Source: Sepiola atlantica
Taxonomy: Eukaryota; Mollusca; Cephalopoda; Sepiida; Sepiolidae
NCBI GenBank assembly: GCA_963556195.1
Contig: OY744529.1
Coordinates: 58,630,080-58,694,079 of the forward strand
Reading direction: 5' to 3'
DNA: 64,000 nucleotides
The position numbers and the translations under genes are program-made. The notes below the pieces were generated by a model. The model saw only the letters and a list, made by a program, of their open reading frames with translations, did no database searches and was not told where the DNA came from. This document shows positions 43,990 through 55,810 of the stretch, piece after piece (position 1 is the stretch's first letter; each line of letters opens with the position of its first letter).

Positions 43990-44480
43990 GGCATTTCCGT
44001 CCGTCCGTCCGGATTTTTTTCCGCAACCATCCATTAAATTTCTCTGAAATTTTGCATGAAGTTGTAACTTTTGTCAGGTTAGAAAGTGACATTCTCTGAT
44101 TTTTGAAAATAATCTGGTTAGCCCCCCAGGGGGTCAAAAGGCCCCAAAATGGTAAAAAATGACATTTTCTGCCCCATAACTTTTCATCCATCCATTCAAT
44201 TTCTCTGAAACTTGGCCAAAATATGGAGGCAATTATTCCTAATAGAAAATAAGTATCGCTGACCTTGGAAAAAATCTGGTTCGCGCCCCCAGGGGGTCAA
44301 AACCCCCCCAAATGGCAAAAAATGACCCTTTTCTCCCATAACGTTTGATCCATCTATTCAATTTTTCTGAAACTAGGCCAAAATGTAGAGGCAATTGTTC
44401 TAGATATAAAATGAGCATCTTTGACCTCAGAAAAATTCTGATTCGCGCTCCCAGGGGGTACAATGGGGTTAGAAATGCAC
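43990..44480. repeat. 163-bp tandem satellite, about three units
   Basis: Units repeat at 163-164 bp. Landmarks are ccataac(t/g)ttt(c/g)atccatc, ggccaaaat(a/g)t, and the G/C block cccccagggggt near 44117, 44282 and 44451. The block is a short palindrome. The first unit is the most diverged. Confidence 0.85.
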
Positions 44481-44554
44481 CAAATTGCCCAAATTTATTG
44501 CATTTTACACTTGTCACATCGAGTCACATACAGAGGGGGACCACACATGCGAGG

Positions 44555-44555
44555 C

Positions 44556-44620
<65 letters not shown>

Positions 44621-44622
44621 TT
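44555..44622. repeat. (TTA)n(TA)n microsatellite
   Basis: About nine TTA units followed by TA. Confidence 0.9.
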
Positions 44623-45479
44623 ATGGTTCATGGACGTGTATTTAAAGCACACAGACGTCCGAGCGCTTCTTCCAGTCAAACCAACCTCATGTGCATGTCG
44701 TGATTACTGCTTCACAAATGGGGTTCTGGTAAATGGCAAGTGTTCGGTGCTACAAAAATGGACCCCCACTGCCTTGTGGACTAAGGTTGTTAAACTAGAG
44801 ACTAAGGGTAAAGTAACCCTGATAGAAACATACAGAGGAGCTTAGGGCCGGTCAGCTGTGGTATGCATGACCGAGGTGTGCCGAGAAACCTAAACCCCAG
44901 CCAATGAGTCAAATGGCATAAGGTGTAGAAGGGCTCCCATAAGCCGTAGTGAAGGCAGCCACTCTAGAAGCAAATCTCCAATATAAAAAAGCAAGAATGT
45001 GTAAGGTGCTAGAAACAGTCTCTTTAATAGGTATGTACTCTTGTTGCCCAGGTAAAATCTCTGAGATAAAAAACCTGCAGACAGAGCAGCTTGCTGGCCA
45101 TCTTGCTATTGCTTGTCACTTGCTATGTGGCTGCTAAGTCCTAGATAGTCCTATACACGTTTTACAAGTCTATGACACTCAAATCTCTCGATATACAGAT
45201 GTCTCTTGACGGTCATCTCGCTTGCCATAGAGTTTGTAATTTCACCTACTAGAAGTTCAATGGCGATGGACGAGTGGTGATGCTCACAGCTACAAATATG
45301 CACATGGGCGGCAGGAATCTTATCCTAACATTGTTGTTGTGTCTTCCTGTGACAGAGACAAACTCCATCATAGGTCCTTTCTAAGGACAGTACTGCTCAC
45401 CCTAATACCTGAGAAGGTGCTAGAATAGTTACAGCAAGCGATAATTTTAGTATTTTGCCCCCCAAAATCTAGTGTGATT
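44623..45479. other. Possible LINE 5' region, unassigned
   Basis: GC content rises and the frame 44345-44845 has some protein-like sense (CACRDYCFTNGVLVNGKC) but I recognise no family. It directly precedes the LINE reverse transcriptase fragment and may be its 5' part. Confidence 0.35.
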
Positions 45480-46745
45480 CCTCTAAAGTCTAAAGACAAC
45501 ATGGATATTATAAAAAAACCACAGAAAATTCTGCAGCGTTGGCAAGAACACTTTGCCGATCTGTTCAATATTCCTTCAGTAGTGAATATGGATGTCATAC
45601 AGAATGTGCTGTTAAGTTTATAATGGATCGGTTACCAAGTCGTGAAGAAGTAGAAGTCACCCTTGAGCAAATTAGTACTGACAAGGGACCTGGTCAGGAT
45701 GGCCTACCTGTTGAACTTCTGAAGACTGGAAAGAAAAATGTTACTCATGCAGTATTCAATCTTATCACTAAGACCTGGCATGGCATCCGTGTACCCAAAG
45801 ACTTGGTAGATGGTATTTTAGTGTCTCTGTATAAGGGTAAGGGAGGGAAGAGTGTTTTTGATCACTATCAGTGTATCACACTCTTAGAAGCTGTCGGCAA
45901 AGTTTTTGCTCGACTTCTGTTAAACAGGCTAATGGAAGATATTTGTTTAACAACTATTCCCGAATCACAGAGTGGCTTCAGATCTGTCAGGGGAACCATC
46001 AACATTATATTTGCTGCTCGTCAAATTCAAGAGAAATGCACTGAGAAGCGGGTGCCACTATACAAAGTTTTCGTTGAAGGCTTTCAATACTATCAACCAT
46101 GATGCTTTGTGGATGATTCTTGGGAAAGTAGGGTGTCTAGAAAGGATACAGAGCATTGAGTTTATAATAATCACTGCTCACATGCGCTTGGCAGGTCACA
46201 TGGTTCACATGGAGGGTGATAGAATTCCTAAACAGCTATTTTACGGTCAACTGCAGGTTGGGAAGCGACCATAACACAATTTCCCCAAAAGATACAAAGA
46301 CTGTATCAAAGAAAACCTGACTAGACTAGGTATGGACTCTAAGAATTGGAAAACATTGGCCTTAGAGAGTCTCATGAAGAACACATGTAGAGAAGGGTTG
46401 TGCAATCTTTGAAAATAATCGCATAGAGCATGAAAGACTGAAGTATAGATTTCACAGGTTCACTATCTGCCCTCCCTTCAAGGCCAAACACCCTATCGTA
46501 TGTAATGTGTGGGAATATTTTAAAATCAGCATTACATCTTAAAAGACACCTGGCAGTACACAAAATCGAATTCCACAAAGCAATCCCATCAATCCAGTCG
46601 AAGCTCCTACTTTCATCTGCCACCTATGTTTACAGCCTTGCAGCTCAAGGGCTGGTCTAGAAGTCATCTACGAAGTCATGTAAGGAAAGACAGTAATGGT
46701 ATCGACAACAGTTGAGGACAAAGAGACGGCAATCATCTGTCAAAA
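45480..46745 (+). pseudogene. LINE-2 family: RT fragment joined to C-terminus
   Basis: The plus strand starts NMDIIKKPQKILQRWQEHFA, then after a frameshift near 45622 PSREEVEVTLEQIS, TDKGPGQDGLPVELLKTG, VPKDLVDGILVSLYKGKGG, LLEAVGKVFARLLLNRL, ESQSGFRSVRGTIN and FAARQIQEKCTEK: fingers and palm of a non-LTR reverse transcriptase up to motif A. At about 46170 the sense jumps to the C-terminal tail (LAGHMVHMEGDRIPKQLFYG, KRYKDCIKENL). The YADD region is missing, so there is an internal deletion. The end ggcaatcatctgtcaaaatg matches the LINE at 59140-60660. Confidence 0.8.
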
Positions 46746-46757
46746 TGAATAATCACC

Positions 46758-46827
<70 letters not shown>
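46758..46827. repeat. (TA)n microsatellite at LINE 3' end
   Basis: The TA run grows out of the LINE 3' end (...caccatatata). Confidence 0.95.
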
Positions 46828-46831
<4 letters not shown>

Positions 46832-46844
46832 AATATTGCCACTT

Positions 46845-47285
46845 TTTAAAAATAAATATCGTTACACATTCGAATATTTATTTTTTTAGAAAGCCAAAAA
46901 CGATATATGCTTTTTTTCTTTTAAATAAACATTTATTTACCTTAAAGTATTCATGCAAGCTTTCGGTTAAAAAAAAAAAATTCAAGCAATATTTTTTTTT
47001 TATAAATCATTGTTTTTTTCTCTTAAAGATGTAAATCTCTCGTGAAATTTTGTTGAGGACAATCTGGAAGTCTAGTGCCACACATATTTCGCATGATAAT
47101 GTACAAGAAATATTGACACTTTAAAAAAAATATCATTACACATTTAAATATAAAATTTTGAGAAAGCCACAATCGATATATGCTTTTTTTCTTTAAAATA
47201 AGCATTTATTTACCTTAAAGTATTCATGCAAGCTTTCAGTTTTAAACACGATTTTCAAGCAATATTTTTTTTATATATCATTTTT
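46845..47285. repeat. Two ~255-bp diverged direct repeats
   Basis: 46850-46995 and 47110-47280 share gatatatgcttttttt, catttatttaccttaaagta and ttcatgcaagctttc. No coding sense. Confidence 0.75.
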
Positions 47286-48400
47286 TTATTGTCATTCAAT
47301 AACTCAATTTAAAATGTCAATATTATGCTATCTATTGTCATAACTGTCTTTATTCTCAGCTTTAGGATGCTAGTTATATGACTACGTGGTATAATAATTA
47401 CTGAACGTTACATGGTAGTAACAATTGCCTCAATCTTAAAAGAGAGCCTTCTATAACTGAGAACATAACCATTATAAAATTTAACTTAGCCAAACTAATT
47501 CAGTTTCTTTATGGTCTTAGAGGAAGTGTCCATGTTTAGTAAACGTACACACCTCTTCCAATTGCAAAGTTCCATTATACAGTATCATTGCATGATTTAA
47601 TCTGTCAACCAATCACATGTCTAGTTTTCCTCATCGGTTCAATTGAACCCTAAATTTAATGGCTGTCTTTCAAACGAACCTCAACAAACATTAAAATGAC
47701 CCAATATGTTGTAATATGTTTTTTCTAAAATATCTTCATATAAGTTATGTTCACCAATCTGTTATAACAATTTGCTTATTGTTTGAGATATCAAAGATGA
47801 ATCATTTTACAACGATTTAATCGCATACTTCCGATAACCTTGACTCTGTAAAATCATCAAAATCAATAACATTGTACTTATCAATTCTCCAAATCCCAAA
47901 CTGTTTTTTTTTTATTTAATTCTTTGAATAGTGAAATCATTTTCAGTGACATTGAACTGTTATTCTACAGAAGAATTTTTAAAAACGCATTCGGTAATAT
48001 GTGGTGTGGTATTCGCCCTGCGTGGGCATCCGGTTTTCACAGAAATAGAAAGTTTCTAAGGAATATCAAATTCACATGCGGCCCCAGACGTATTTATATC
48101 TCAGTTAAGGAAGATGATATATAGCGCCTAATATTCCAAAATGGTCATTCATCTGGTACTGACCAGGCTCAACGCTGCTTAAATCTAGTGATCTAACAAG
48201 AACTGCTGTGTCAAATAGGATTATGCCATATATATATACTGCACACGAATAAGCAATAGAAATAAAAAATAGCGCATTTTGACTTGTTACACATTTCAGG
48301 AATTCAATATTTTGATCTTAAGATTTGGTATTTAATTAAATTTTACTTCCACTGAGTGAAACAAAAACAGAAAATAGGAAACGATGCTGGTGATTAGTCG
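47286..48400. other. Anonymous DNA with one dispersed repeat
   Basis: 48140-48230 (catctggtactgaccagg, tcaacg, cgcttaa) matches 53305-53395. The rest shows no gene. The 66-codon frame at 47924-48124 has no family match I know. Confidence 0.5.
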
Positions 48401-48404
48401 TTGT

Positions 48405-49345
48405 CCATGAAACAATGGACGGTCGACTTGTTAAGTTAAAGACTTGGAGGAATGCTATGGAAAGTGAAAGCCTGAGAGTGAATATTACCAACACCAAAGT
48501 GATGATCAGTGGTTGTAGCGTTGGAAAGCCCCCAGAAAAGGGAAAGTTCCTCTGCTCAGTTTATGGAAAAAGAGTCGGGTGCAATTTAATCTTTTGTGTT
48601 ACTTGTAAGCATTGGTACACAAGAAGTGCAGTGGAATTACTGGTAGGTTGAGAAATAATAACCAGTTCATGAAAGAAGTATAAGATAATGGAGACAGATG
48701 AGAACTCAGATGTGGACAAAGTATATCTGGATGGCAAAACTATTGAGGTTGTCGAGAAGTTTTGTTACCTTGGTGGTACCATTGACGTACAGGGTGGATC
48801 AGGTTCTGTGTTTTCAAGAGTTAAAAGTGGATGCAGTAAGTTCAAGGAACTTATGCCGTTACTAACCAGCAGAGCATGGGCACTGTCAACTATGGAAAGA
48901 GTCTATTAGACATGTATACGCAGTATGATGATGTAAAGAAGTGAAATCTGTCCAGTGAAGGTTGAGGATATGTGTTGCATGGAAAGAAATGATATGAAAA
49001 TGATGCGATGAATGTGTAATGTGAGTCTTAAAAACAGCTGTAGATCTGATGACCCCAGAGGAACATTAAATCTGGACAGTATAGGGAGATGTGTGCAGAA
49101 GAGGAAACTTTGATGGTATGACCATGTTGAAAAAACGGATGAGAGTTCTTGAGTCAGTAGATGTAGAACGGTTGAGGTAGCAGGTTCAGTTAGCATGGAA
49201 GAAAGTGATAAGAATGGACTTGAGATAAAGAGGTATAAACACCTGATCAGAGATAGGTTAGTTTTGAAGTCAATTTCTAGAAGCCATCCAACACATTTCC
49301 AGCATGTAAAACGGACATTAACCGAATATGATGATGATGACATAG
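48405..49345 (+). pseudogene. LINE C-terminal half with ATG-repeat tail
   Basis: The plus strand reads VKLKTWRNAMESESLRVNIT then NTKVMISG (thumb after the YADD region), a Cys-rich finger (CSVYGKRVG...FCVTCKHW), KTIEVVEKFCYLGGTID, SRVKSGCSKFKELMPLLTSR, STMERVY, and in other frames VEDMCCMERND and the conserved 3' tail. The end is gaatatgatgatgatga. Stops at 48650 and 48907 and several frame changes show decay. It is the longest of four plus-strand copies of this LINE in the window. Confidence 0.8.
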
Positions 49346-50919
49346 ATTAAGAAACTATTAAGTAGATTTCAACCAAACTTGGCATGCAGGTAGGCTATTC
49401 AGGATGTGTCATAAGCTATGTAATGTTGACCTATGTAAACCCCACAGATCACGAAAGGTCAACATTAAGATGAGGAGTAAGCTAGAATAATTCCTAGAAT
49501 AAAGTCTTTAATTAAATCTGTGTCGCTATATTTGTAGTTTCGAGGGACTAACCTGCAGCATAAACATCTTATGCAAACAATCATACCTTGACAAACTGGC
49601 TTATCATCCGACCTATGAGCCCACCAACCTGAAGAAAATTACTAACAAAGATACCGAATCATTCAAAAGTTTGTAAAAAAGAAAATAGTCAATGTGTAAG
49701 GGTGTTTGAAAGTCTATCCGAAAAGAGTTTTCACTCTGACTTCAATGGGACCATTAAAGATAAATTACACGAAATTAAATGAAAATAATTGACTTGTTAC
49801 CCCAGTCAAAAATAATCCGATTCACAGCTCACTCAACGTTTTCTCTCACTTCTCTTCTTTTTCATTCTCTTCTTTCTCCTTCTCTCCCTTCTCTTCTTTC
49901 TCCTTTTCTCCCTTCTCTCCCTTCTCTTCTTTCTCCTTCTCTCCCTCCTTTCTCCTTCTCTCCCTTCTCTCCCTTCTCTTCTTTCTCTCCATTCTGCTCT
50001 TCACAACATCAAGTTTAGATTAATCCAATCCCGACACCCAAATGCGAATTATGTTCATTTGTTCACATAAATTCGACATATGCAAACCAACTTGATTTGC
50101 ATAGCTACATCTCTGGACTCGTTGTCCCGGATGTTAAAATAAAGACACCACGGGATCGTCTCTGCCAACGCCGGTATTCTTAATCAATGGAGAAGTTTTC
50201 GAATCCTCACTATGATTCAAACATTAATCTAATGTTCAAATTGCACGTTACTTAAAGACGTGCTATTTTATGGTGGGGGTGAGGCAAGTTGGGACTACTT
50301 ACACTGCTCGATCCTGGTTTAGGATCATCACGTCTGCCACAGTCAACAGCAACAAAACAGGGATATCACACATCAAACAACTATCCTTACACTCTTCACC
50401 TTACCTCAAACTCACAAAACAGACATTCCACTTTGACCCATCATATATAACATTGGTAGTGCCACCCATAAAATAGGTCCAGCTTGTGCCAAAATATTAA
50501 CCTCTTTCTAGATTCTATCAGCTTAGTGCACATAAAAATCTCTGGAGATCTTTTTAAAATCAAAAACATGAACAACCAAACTATGAACAACCAAACTATG
50601 AACAGCCTCGACATTTCCTCCATTATACACTAATGTATCTATTAACAAATATCTAAATTTTCTAGTTAAACATAAAAAAAGTCCGTCACATCTTTCAGCA
50701 AAATATATCCTCATTTCTAATCCTCTCAATGTGTTGTTCATTGTCAACTGACAATGTCATTAACCTTTATCCTCGAGTGGACTTTGGGCCTTGATAAGCG
50801 GTGACACATTAGTATAATGAAAAACAAAAACAAAATAAAACTTGTCATATGTGAAGTTCAACAGCAGATATTACAAACAAAATATTAGACTACTCATGGT
50901 CAATCAACTTAGTGGCATT
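49346..50919. other. Anonymous DNA with a CT-rich minisatellite
   Basis: 49835-49990 is a polypyrimidine tract of ttctc, ctccc and ttcttt units with a ~21-bp beat. Elsewhere no gene is visible. The part from about 50260 may contain the decayed N-terminus of the PLE that follows, but no motif proves it. Confidence 0.5.
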
Positions 50920-51850
50920 TTTGCTTGCTTATTCCTAGAATCAGAATCATTAAAAACGTTTTAAACATACTCCTAGCAAAGACTACATAATACAGATACA
51001 TCGATGACATATTTATTTTCGTCTCTCACAAGACAAAAATTGAAAACGTTATTGATAAACTAAATTATGTGAAACCCTCCATAAATTTTACACATGAGAA
51101 AGAACAGAATAATACGACCCCATTCCTAAACATATTTATCAACAGAATCGACAGTACACAAGCATTTCAAGTACACTGCAAACCTACCAACAAACATTAT
51201 TATATACACTTTTATTGGTACCACCACCATCATATAAACGGGTTACATAATAAACAGTTTCTAGTACCTAGCTGATTGATTTGATATCGAAATTTCACTC
51301 AACTCACTGAAATATCTCAGGTATTTCATCTTTAATACCAGAATAATCACTCCACATATTTTACAAAAAGAACCCAAAAACTTACACTCTTTATATTTTC
51401 AGACCCATCGATCTACCTATATACATATATAATGAACATCTACAACATTGCTGTTCGAATGAAGTTTCAGGACTATACAAACAACCTCCCAAACAATCAG
51501 AAATCTTATCAACAAACGCACAAGCATTGACACTACCCCTACAAGATAAGCTGGGATTGACATCATAATGTGTAGTGCATGTTGCAGCTATTACATCAGG
51601 GAAATGCAGCGCTCCCTTGAAAAGTGGATATACAAACCTAAAAGCGCCACTAAACTTTGTAATGACAAAAATATACTTGTCTTGCATATGCTTGATTACA
51701 ACAACAAAATCGATTTGTAACTCTCAAGGTAGATACATTATTGAAGCAATCACACACTTCAAGAATACAATAAATAAAAGACTTGATATCTTTCAAATTA
51801 TTTCCATTCTTGTAAAACAAAATTCTATTTCCCCTGATAATTGTTTGCAT
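50920..51850 (+). pseudogene. PLE: reverse transcriptase end and GIY-YIG remnant
   Basis: LSGIFACLFLESES is followed in a neighbouring frame by RYIDDIFIFVSHKTK (catalytic YIDD at 50997-51008), KLNYVKPSINFTHEKEQN, TPFLNIFINR and FQVHCKPTNK. About 500 bp on, GIDIIMCSACCSYYIRE and LVLHMLDYNNKIDL correspond to a GIY-YIG module, with the Gly of the YxG position changed to Arg. Stops and frameshifts are frequent. The class differs from the remnant at 12399 and resembles classical Penelope/Neptune order RT then GIY-YIG. Confidence 0.8.
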
Positions 51851-52103
51851 GCCTCCAGTTTATTCTTGCTGTCCGACCAATTTTCCATGTATACTTTCTT
51901 TCATGTAAAAACGTGTGTGTGTGGGTCTTTTCTACTCTCCTCTACCTTTCTCTCAGCCCCTTTTCCTCTAGTGTCTGAGTTAGCTATTTACAATTTCCCA
52001 TACCCTTTCCTCTTTACTTCAATCCTCGATTTTTTTCTCTAATTCTTTCCATCCACAATGCACTACCCACATTCAATCTCACTTACCCACATTCCATCAC
52101 AGT
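51851..52103. other. Probable 3' untranslated region of the PLE
   Basis: Pyrimidine-rich DNA without a gene that continues in character beyond the SINE at 52460-52650. Confidence 0.45.
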
Positions 52104-52117
52104 TACTCTTTCTTTCT
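52104..52117 (+). repeat. Left target-site duplication of the U2-headed SINE
   Basis: TACTCTTTCTTTCT, identical to 52446-52459. Confidence 0.85.
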
Positions 52118-52445
52118 TTGTTCTTGGCCTTTTGGCTAAGATCAAAGTGTAGTATCTGTTCCGATAGATACTGCACCCCATAGACTGGTATTGTCTTGGC
52201 CTTCGGTCTATGGGTCTGTCCTGTGCAGTTCTAGGAAGTCCACCTTTCCAGGCTTCGCCTCCTCTCTTTGAGGAGGAGTAAGTTTATTGCTTACTGCCTG
52301 AGGCGCCCCTACCGAGGAATGCCGACGGGGCTGCCCAGGCAATTTTTAAACCCCACTTTCCCGACCCGACCTTGGGTCACATCTTACTTGTGGGAGTAAG
52401 ATAAAAACTGGCCTTGTGCCTAACTCCTGGAAAGGAGTAAATCAA
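52118..52445 (+). mobile_element. SINE with a U2 snRNA-derived 5' head
   Basis: The 5' part matches the start of U2 snRNA: ttggccttttggctaagatc (52124-52143) then aaagtgtagtatctgttc, including the GUAGUA branch-site pairing region, with one inserted A and few substitutions over about 45 nt. After that the sequence leaves U2 and enters a ~280-bp body with hairpin-forming GC-rich parts (cctcctctctttgaggagg) and a ttattgcttactgcc block. The same body type occurs at 38465-38800. Perfect 14-bp duplications flank it, and the end ggagtaaatcaa is a plausible SINE tail. A one-off U2 pseudogene chimera is the alternative. Confidence 0.8.
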
Positions 52446-52459
52446 TACTCTTTCTTTCT
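52446..52459 (+). repeat. Right target-site duplication of the U2-headed SINE
   Basis: TACTCTTTCTTTCT, perfect match to the left copy. Confidence 0.85.
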
Positions 52460-53419
52460 CTCCTAGACCTTCCTCAAGAACCTCACCACTATCCTCTTTT
52501 TACTCTCTCTTCACATATATTTACCCACATTCCTTTTGTGTTATCCCCGCCCATGCAGGAATCTTTCTGTTTTCATTTTTCTTTTTTATCTCTACATGTA
52601 TTTTCTGCATCCTGTTTTTCGGCTGTATCTCTAGTCATGAATAAACATCCAATAAAATAAGTAGGCGAAATATGGACTCTTCCCATATTTGCTGTTTCTG
52701 TTCTTATATTTGGTCTTCATTTATCCTTTATCTATCTGTAATGAATTATGTTCTAAAACAGTTTCAAGTTATTGTTCCTTGACAACACCGGGTTTCTTTA
52801 CTACTATCAAAAAAATGGTTAAAAAATCCTCCAAAAATTGGATATGATATTAAGCCTAAAAGATTGTCCCATCGGTAATTCGTAGTAGGACTATGTATCC
52901 CAATAATATTGAATCGAGGCTCTTATTGATATAAATGGTAGTAAATGGTACTAAAATACAATCTACTACTCTTGCTAAATTATTTTCACATAAAAACGAT
53001 TATATAAAACTGTTTAAAACTACTAAAAAACAAGTAAAATGAAAAGTCTACTTTGAAATGCGTTTCACTTTTGCCAATGTTTCAGTTCAAGTCGACAACC
53101 AGTTTGCATACCATTTCATGGTACAGTGTTTTTCCAATCCATCATCTTGTGCAGTACAGATCACTGACTTGCCTCCTACTACTTTGCAGCTACTGTTGAC
53201 CAAAGATTCAGCTCATCCGCCAACTGCAGATAACATTTTGATAACGTCAGTTTATTGCATTGGAGGTGTCATCTTCCTCCCACATAAAAGCCTGATATTC
53301 TCAAATAGTTACCCATCTGGTACTGACCAGGTTCAACGTCGCTTAACATCTGTGATTTAATGAGAACTGTTGTATCAATGTGATTATGTCAGTGTTTACA
53401 AAGATATTAACAGAAAGAA
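52460..53419. other. Anonymous DNA with a dispersed repeat
   Basis: 53305-53395 matches 48140-48230. The 100-codon frame at 53058-53360 runs into that repeat and is therefore unlikely to be a gene. Confidence 0.5.
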
Positions 53420-53825
53420 AATGTATTGTTTAGATTATTTGAAGTACTGTTCTCATCTTAGAGGTTATTCTCACAACGTTTTGTCAGATGTAACCTTCGG
53501 GCGTTTTGTCGAACCTATGGCACAACAGATAAAGTGCTAAGTAATAATCAGTCTTCTAAAGGTTGAAGAGTCAATTTTCAGTACAGGCGATAATAAGAAT
53601 ATAATTAAGAATTACTTCAGACTACATGGCTGATGGAACGAGAACAATCTACTCCCGTAAATTAAATAAAGGGTTCAGTTTTGAAATTCCATACAGATTC
53701 TCGAGTTCGACAAGATGCACCTGAAAAACGTCAGAGGTTACATCAGCCGAAACGTTGTGAGAATAACATCCAAGATGAGAACAGTAATCTGAATAATACA
53801 AATTATCAATCCTCATCTAAAATAT
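53420..53825. repeat. Inverted repeat with ~90-bp arms
   Basis: Left arm 53420-53505 and right arm 53735-53825 match in opposite orientation (tactgttctcatctta, gttattctcacaacgtt, gatgtaacc). The right arm carries GCCGAAACGTT on the plus strand, the GAAA half of a hammerhead. The left arm's counterpart is mutated (acgttttgtc). About 230 bp lie between the arms. Confidence 0.7.
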
Positions 53826-54608
53826 TCTGAAACATAGAAACAAAATGGTTGCCATATTGCAATTGCTATAGTGTATGAGAAATTACCATTGGGATAACGA
53901 GCCGTTAAATTTGAAATGCAATTGTCAAGTTGATATTTTTAAATGTCTGCTGGGGCATATTATCGCAGTGAAAAGGTTAAAGGAGGGAAATATTGCACAC
54001 TTGTTCTTCGTAACGAAGGAATTGTGATAATTAAATGCATAGAATTCTTAATATACATACACAAGAACTACTGTTTCGACGCGGAGATTGCTGATTCTAT
54101 TATAGCCATTACAAGAACGGTTACTAGAATGATAGCTTGCTGCAATATAAGTTTCCTAGAGACACAAGTGGACAATGAGCACTTGGCTCTCGTGTTATCA
54201 CTTAACTGGACAAAATTCTTGACGTTTCTACAAAATAAATAAAGGTCAACAACTCTGTCAGATATTACAAGCTGTTAGAAAGATATAAGTATCACATATG
54301 AGTGCATAGAGACACTTATATGTTTATAAGTGGATGCAATGTGTCGTCTTGTATTGCCTTTTGTTGAGTAAGCACAGATTTTGTTGTAAATAATAGGAGG
54401 ATATATCAAATTACTATTGCTTTTTTGAATGTTTTTTATTTGTCTTTAATGTTGTCTTTGGTTTTAAAATTAATCAGATTGCTGCGTTTTTTATTAACAT
54501 AATCTATTTCAATAACCGTTTTCAAATTATAATAATTATATACACATTTTGCACAACTTTTATTAATGCTATTATGCTTTGTGTATAGAATTAGAATTTT
54601 TATAACGA
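53826..54608. other. Anonymous AT-rich DNA
   Basis: One ATG-started frame of 99 codons lies at 53943-54242. It has normal amino-acid composition but no motif I recognise, and no neighbouring exon. I leave it as a weak candidate only. Confidence 0.45.
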
Positions 54609-55120
54609 TATTATATGAGGGTCATTCAATAAATAGGGTGACTTTATTTTCAATAAAATCTCACATTTAATTTTTTCAATTCATTTTCTCCATTCTCGAA
54701 AACACATTTTCCCCATCAAAGAACACACTTTTATATTTCTTTAGCATAGCTATTTTTGGACTGAGTTTTTTGCCATTTGTTCACGGTATTATTCACTTCA
54801 TTATTCTAGAAATTCAAAGAAGCGGAAATCAGAGGGAGCTAAGATCTGAACTGTAAGGAGGATGTGGCAGCTGTTCCCAACCTGACGATTTACACTGTTC
54901 TTCCTGTCTTGCATCGACCTGGTGAAAGATTAAAGTCTTCTTCATTTGTTCTTCTAATGCACAAATGTGTAACCATTTTCTTTTGCTAAAATAATTATCC
55001 AGATATATATCATAGATTCTTCTGTAAATTAAAAATGGATTACACTTCTCAGCCCCTAAAAGTTGATGTTCTCTTCGAGTCTGGAGCACTCTATTTGATT
55101 TGCCACCATTTTAACAAATA
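54609..55120 (-). pseudogene. Mariner remnant, 3' half
   Basis: The minus strand reads LQTRREHQLLGAEKCNPFLI, HICALEEQMKKTLIFHQVDA and GWEQLPHPPYSSDLSSLDFR, where the last block is the third catalytic Asp region (PPYSxDLxxxD). The terminal sequence tgagggtcattcaataaata at about 54616 is a plausible inverted end next to TA. The N-terminal half is absent. Confidence 0.65.
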
Positions 55121-55275
55121 TTTTTTGGGAATTCAAAGAAGTTTCTGTTAATAAAAGAAACGAAATATTAGTCTACTGATGTGTTTTCGCTGAGATTTTA
55201 TCTTTTATATTTTGTGGTTTCACCACTTTTACATTTTTTCATTATATCAATCTTACATGCACACACACTAATATA

Positions 55276-55660
55276 TATAAATACTAGAAAAATATTCGTC
55301 CCAGGACAGGTAAAAGTAAGTCCCCAAACAGAACAGTTTTATGTCCTCTTACAAAGATTAAAAGCAAGATATGATGATACTAAACCTTATGTTTAGAATC
55401 CTTATTCTAAATTTGGTCAAAATCCATTACATAATTTTTATTCTTGAAAATGTCTAAAATTTAAGACTAAAACTTATGTGGTCTTAAGAAGAAATTGAAT
55501 GCTTAATTGGTGGTAATAACTATGGGTCAAATTCAATGCACATCTGATATATTTGAATGTTCAAATGGAAGGTTGTGCCCATATTATGCACCCCCTCTTA
55601 AAAACCTTTTAAAATACTCCAAATAAACTGAAATTTGAGGAATAAGCAATGCAAATGGCA
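55276..55660 (+). repeat. Dispersed repeat R1, copy 3 (uninterrupted)
   Basis: Aligned with 17886-18230 and the two halves around the mariner at 27487-28733. Confidence 0.75.
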
Positions 55661-55810
55661 CAGTTAAGGTCTTTAATTAAATGTTACTGCGACCCTGTAA
55701 AGGGTCCGGAAGGAAAACACGAACTCGGAGTTTAGAGAAAACAAGTATATTGAAAAAGTATAATACAACAGAGAACAAGAGTGGTTGTACGTCAGTTTGG
55801 ACTGCCAGTG

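Noticed and set aside
50160..50215. Hammerhead-like gaggattcgaaaactt
   Set aside because: CUGANGA is not matched and the stem II would be too short.
53943..54242. 99-codon ATG-started frame
   Set aside because: Looks more protein-like than most but has no motif or partner exon; kept only as a note in the anonymous region.
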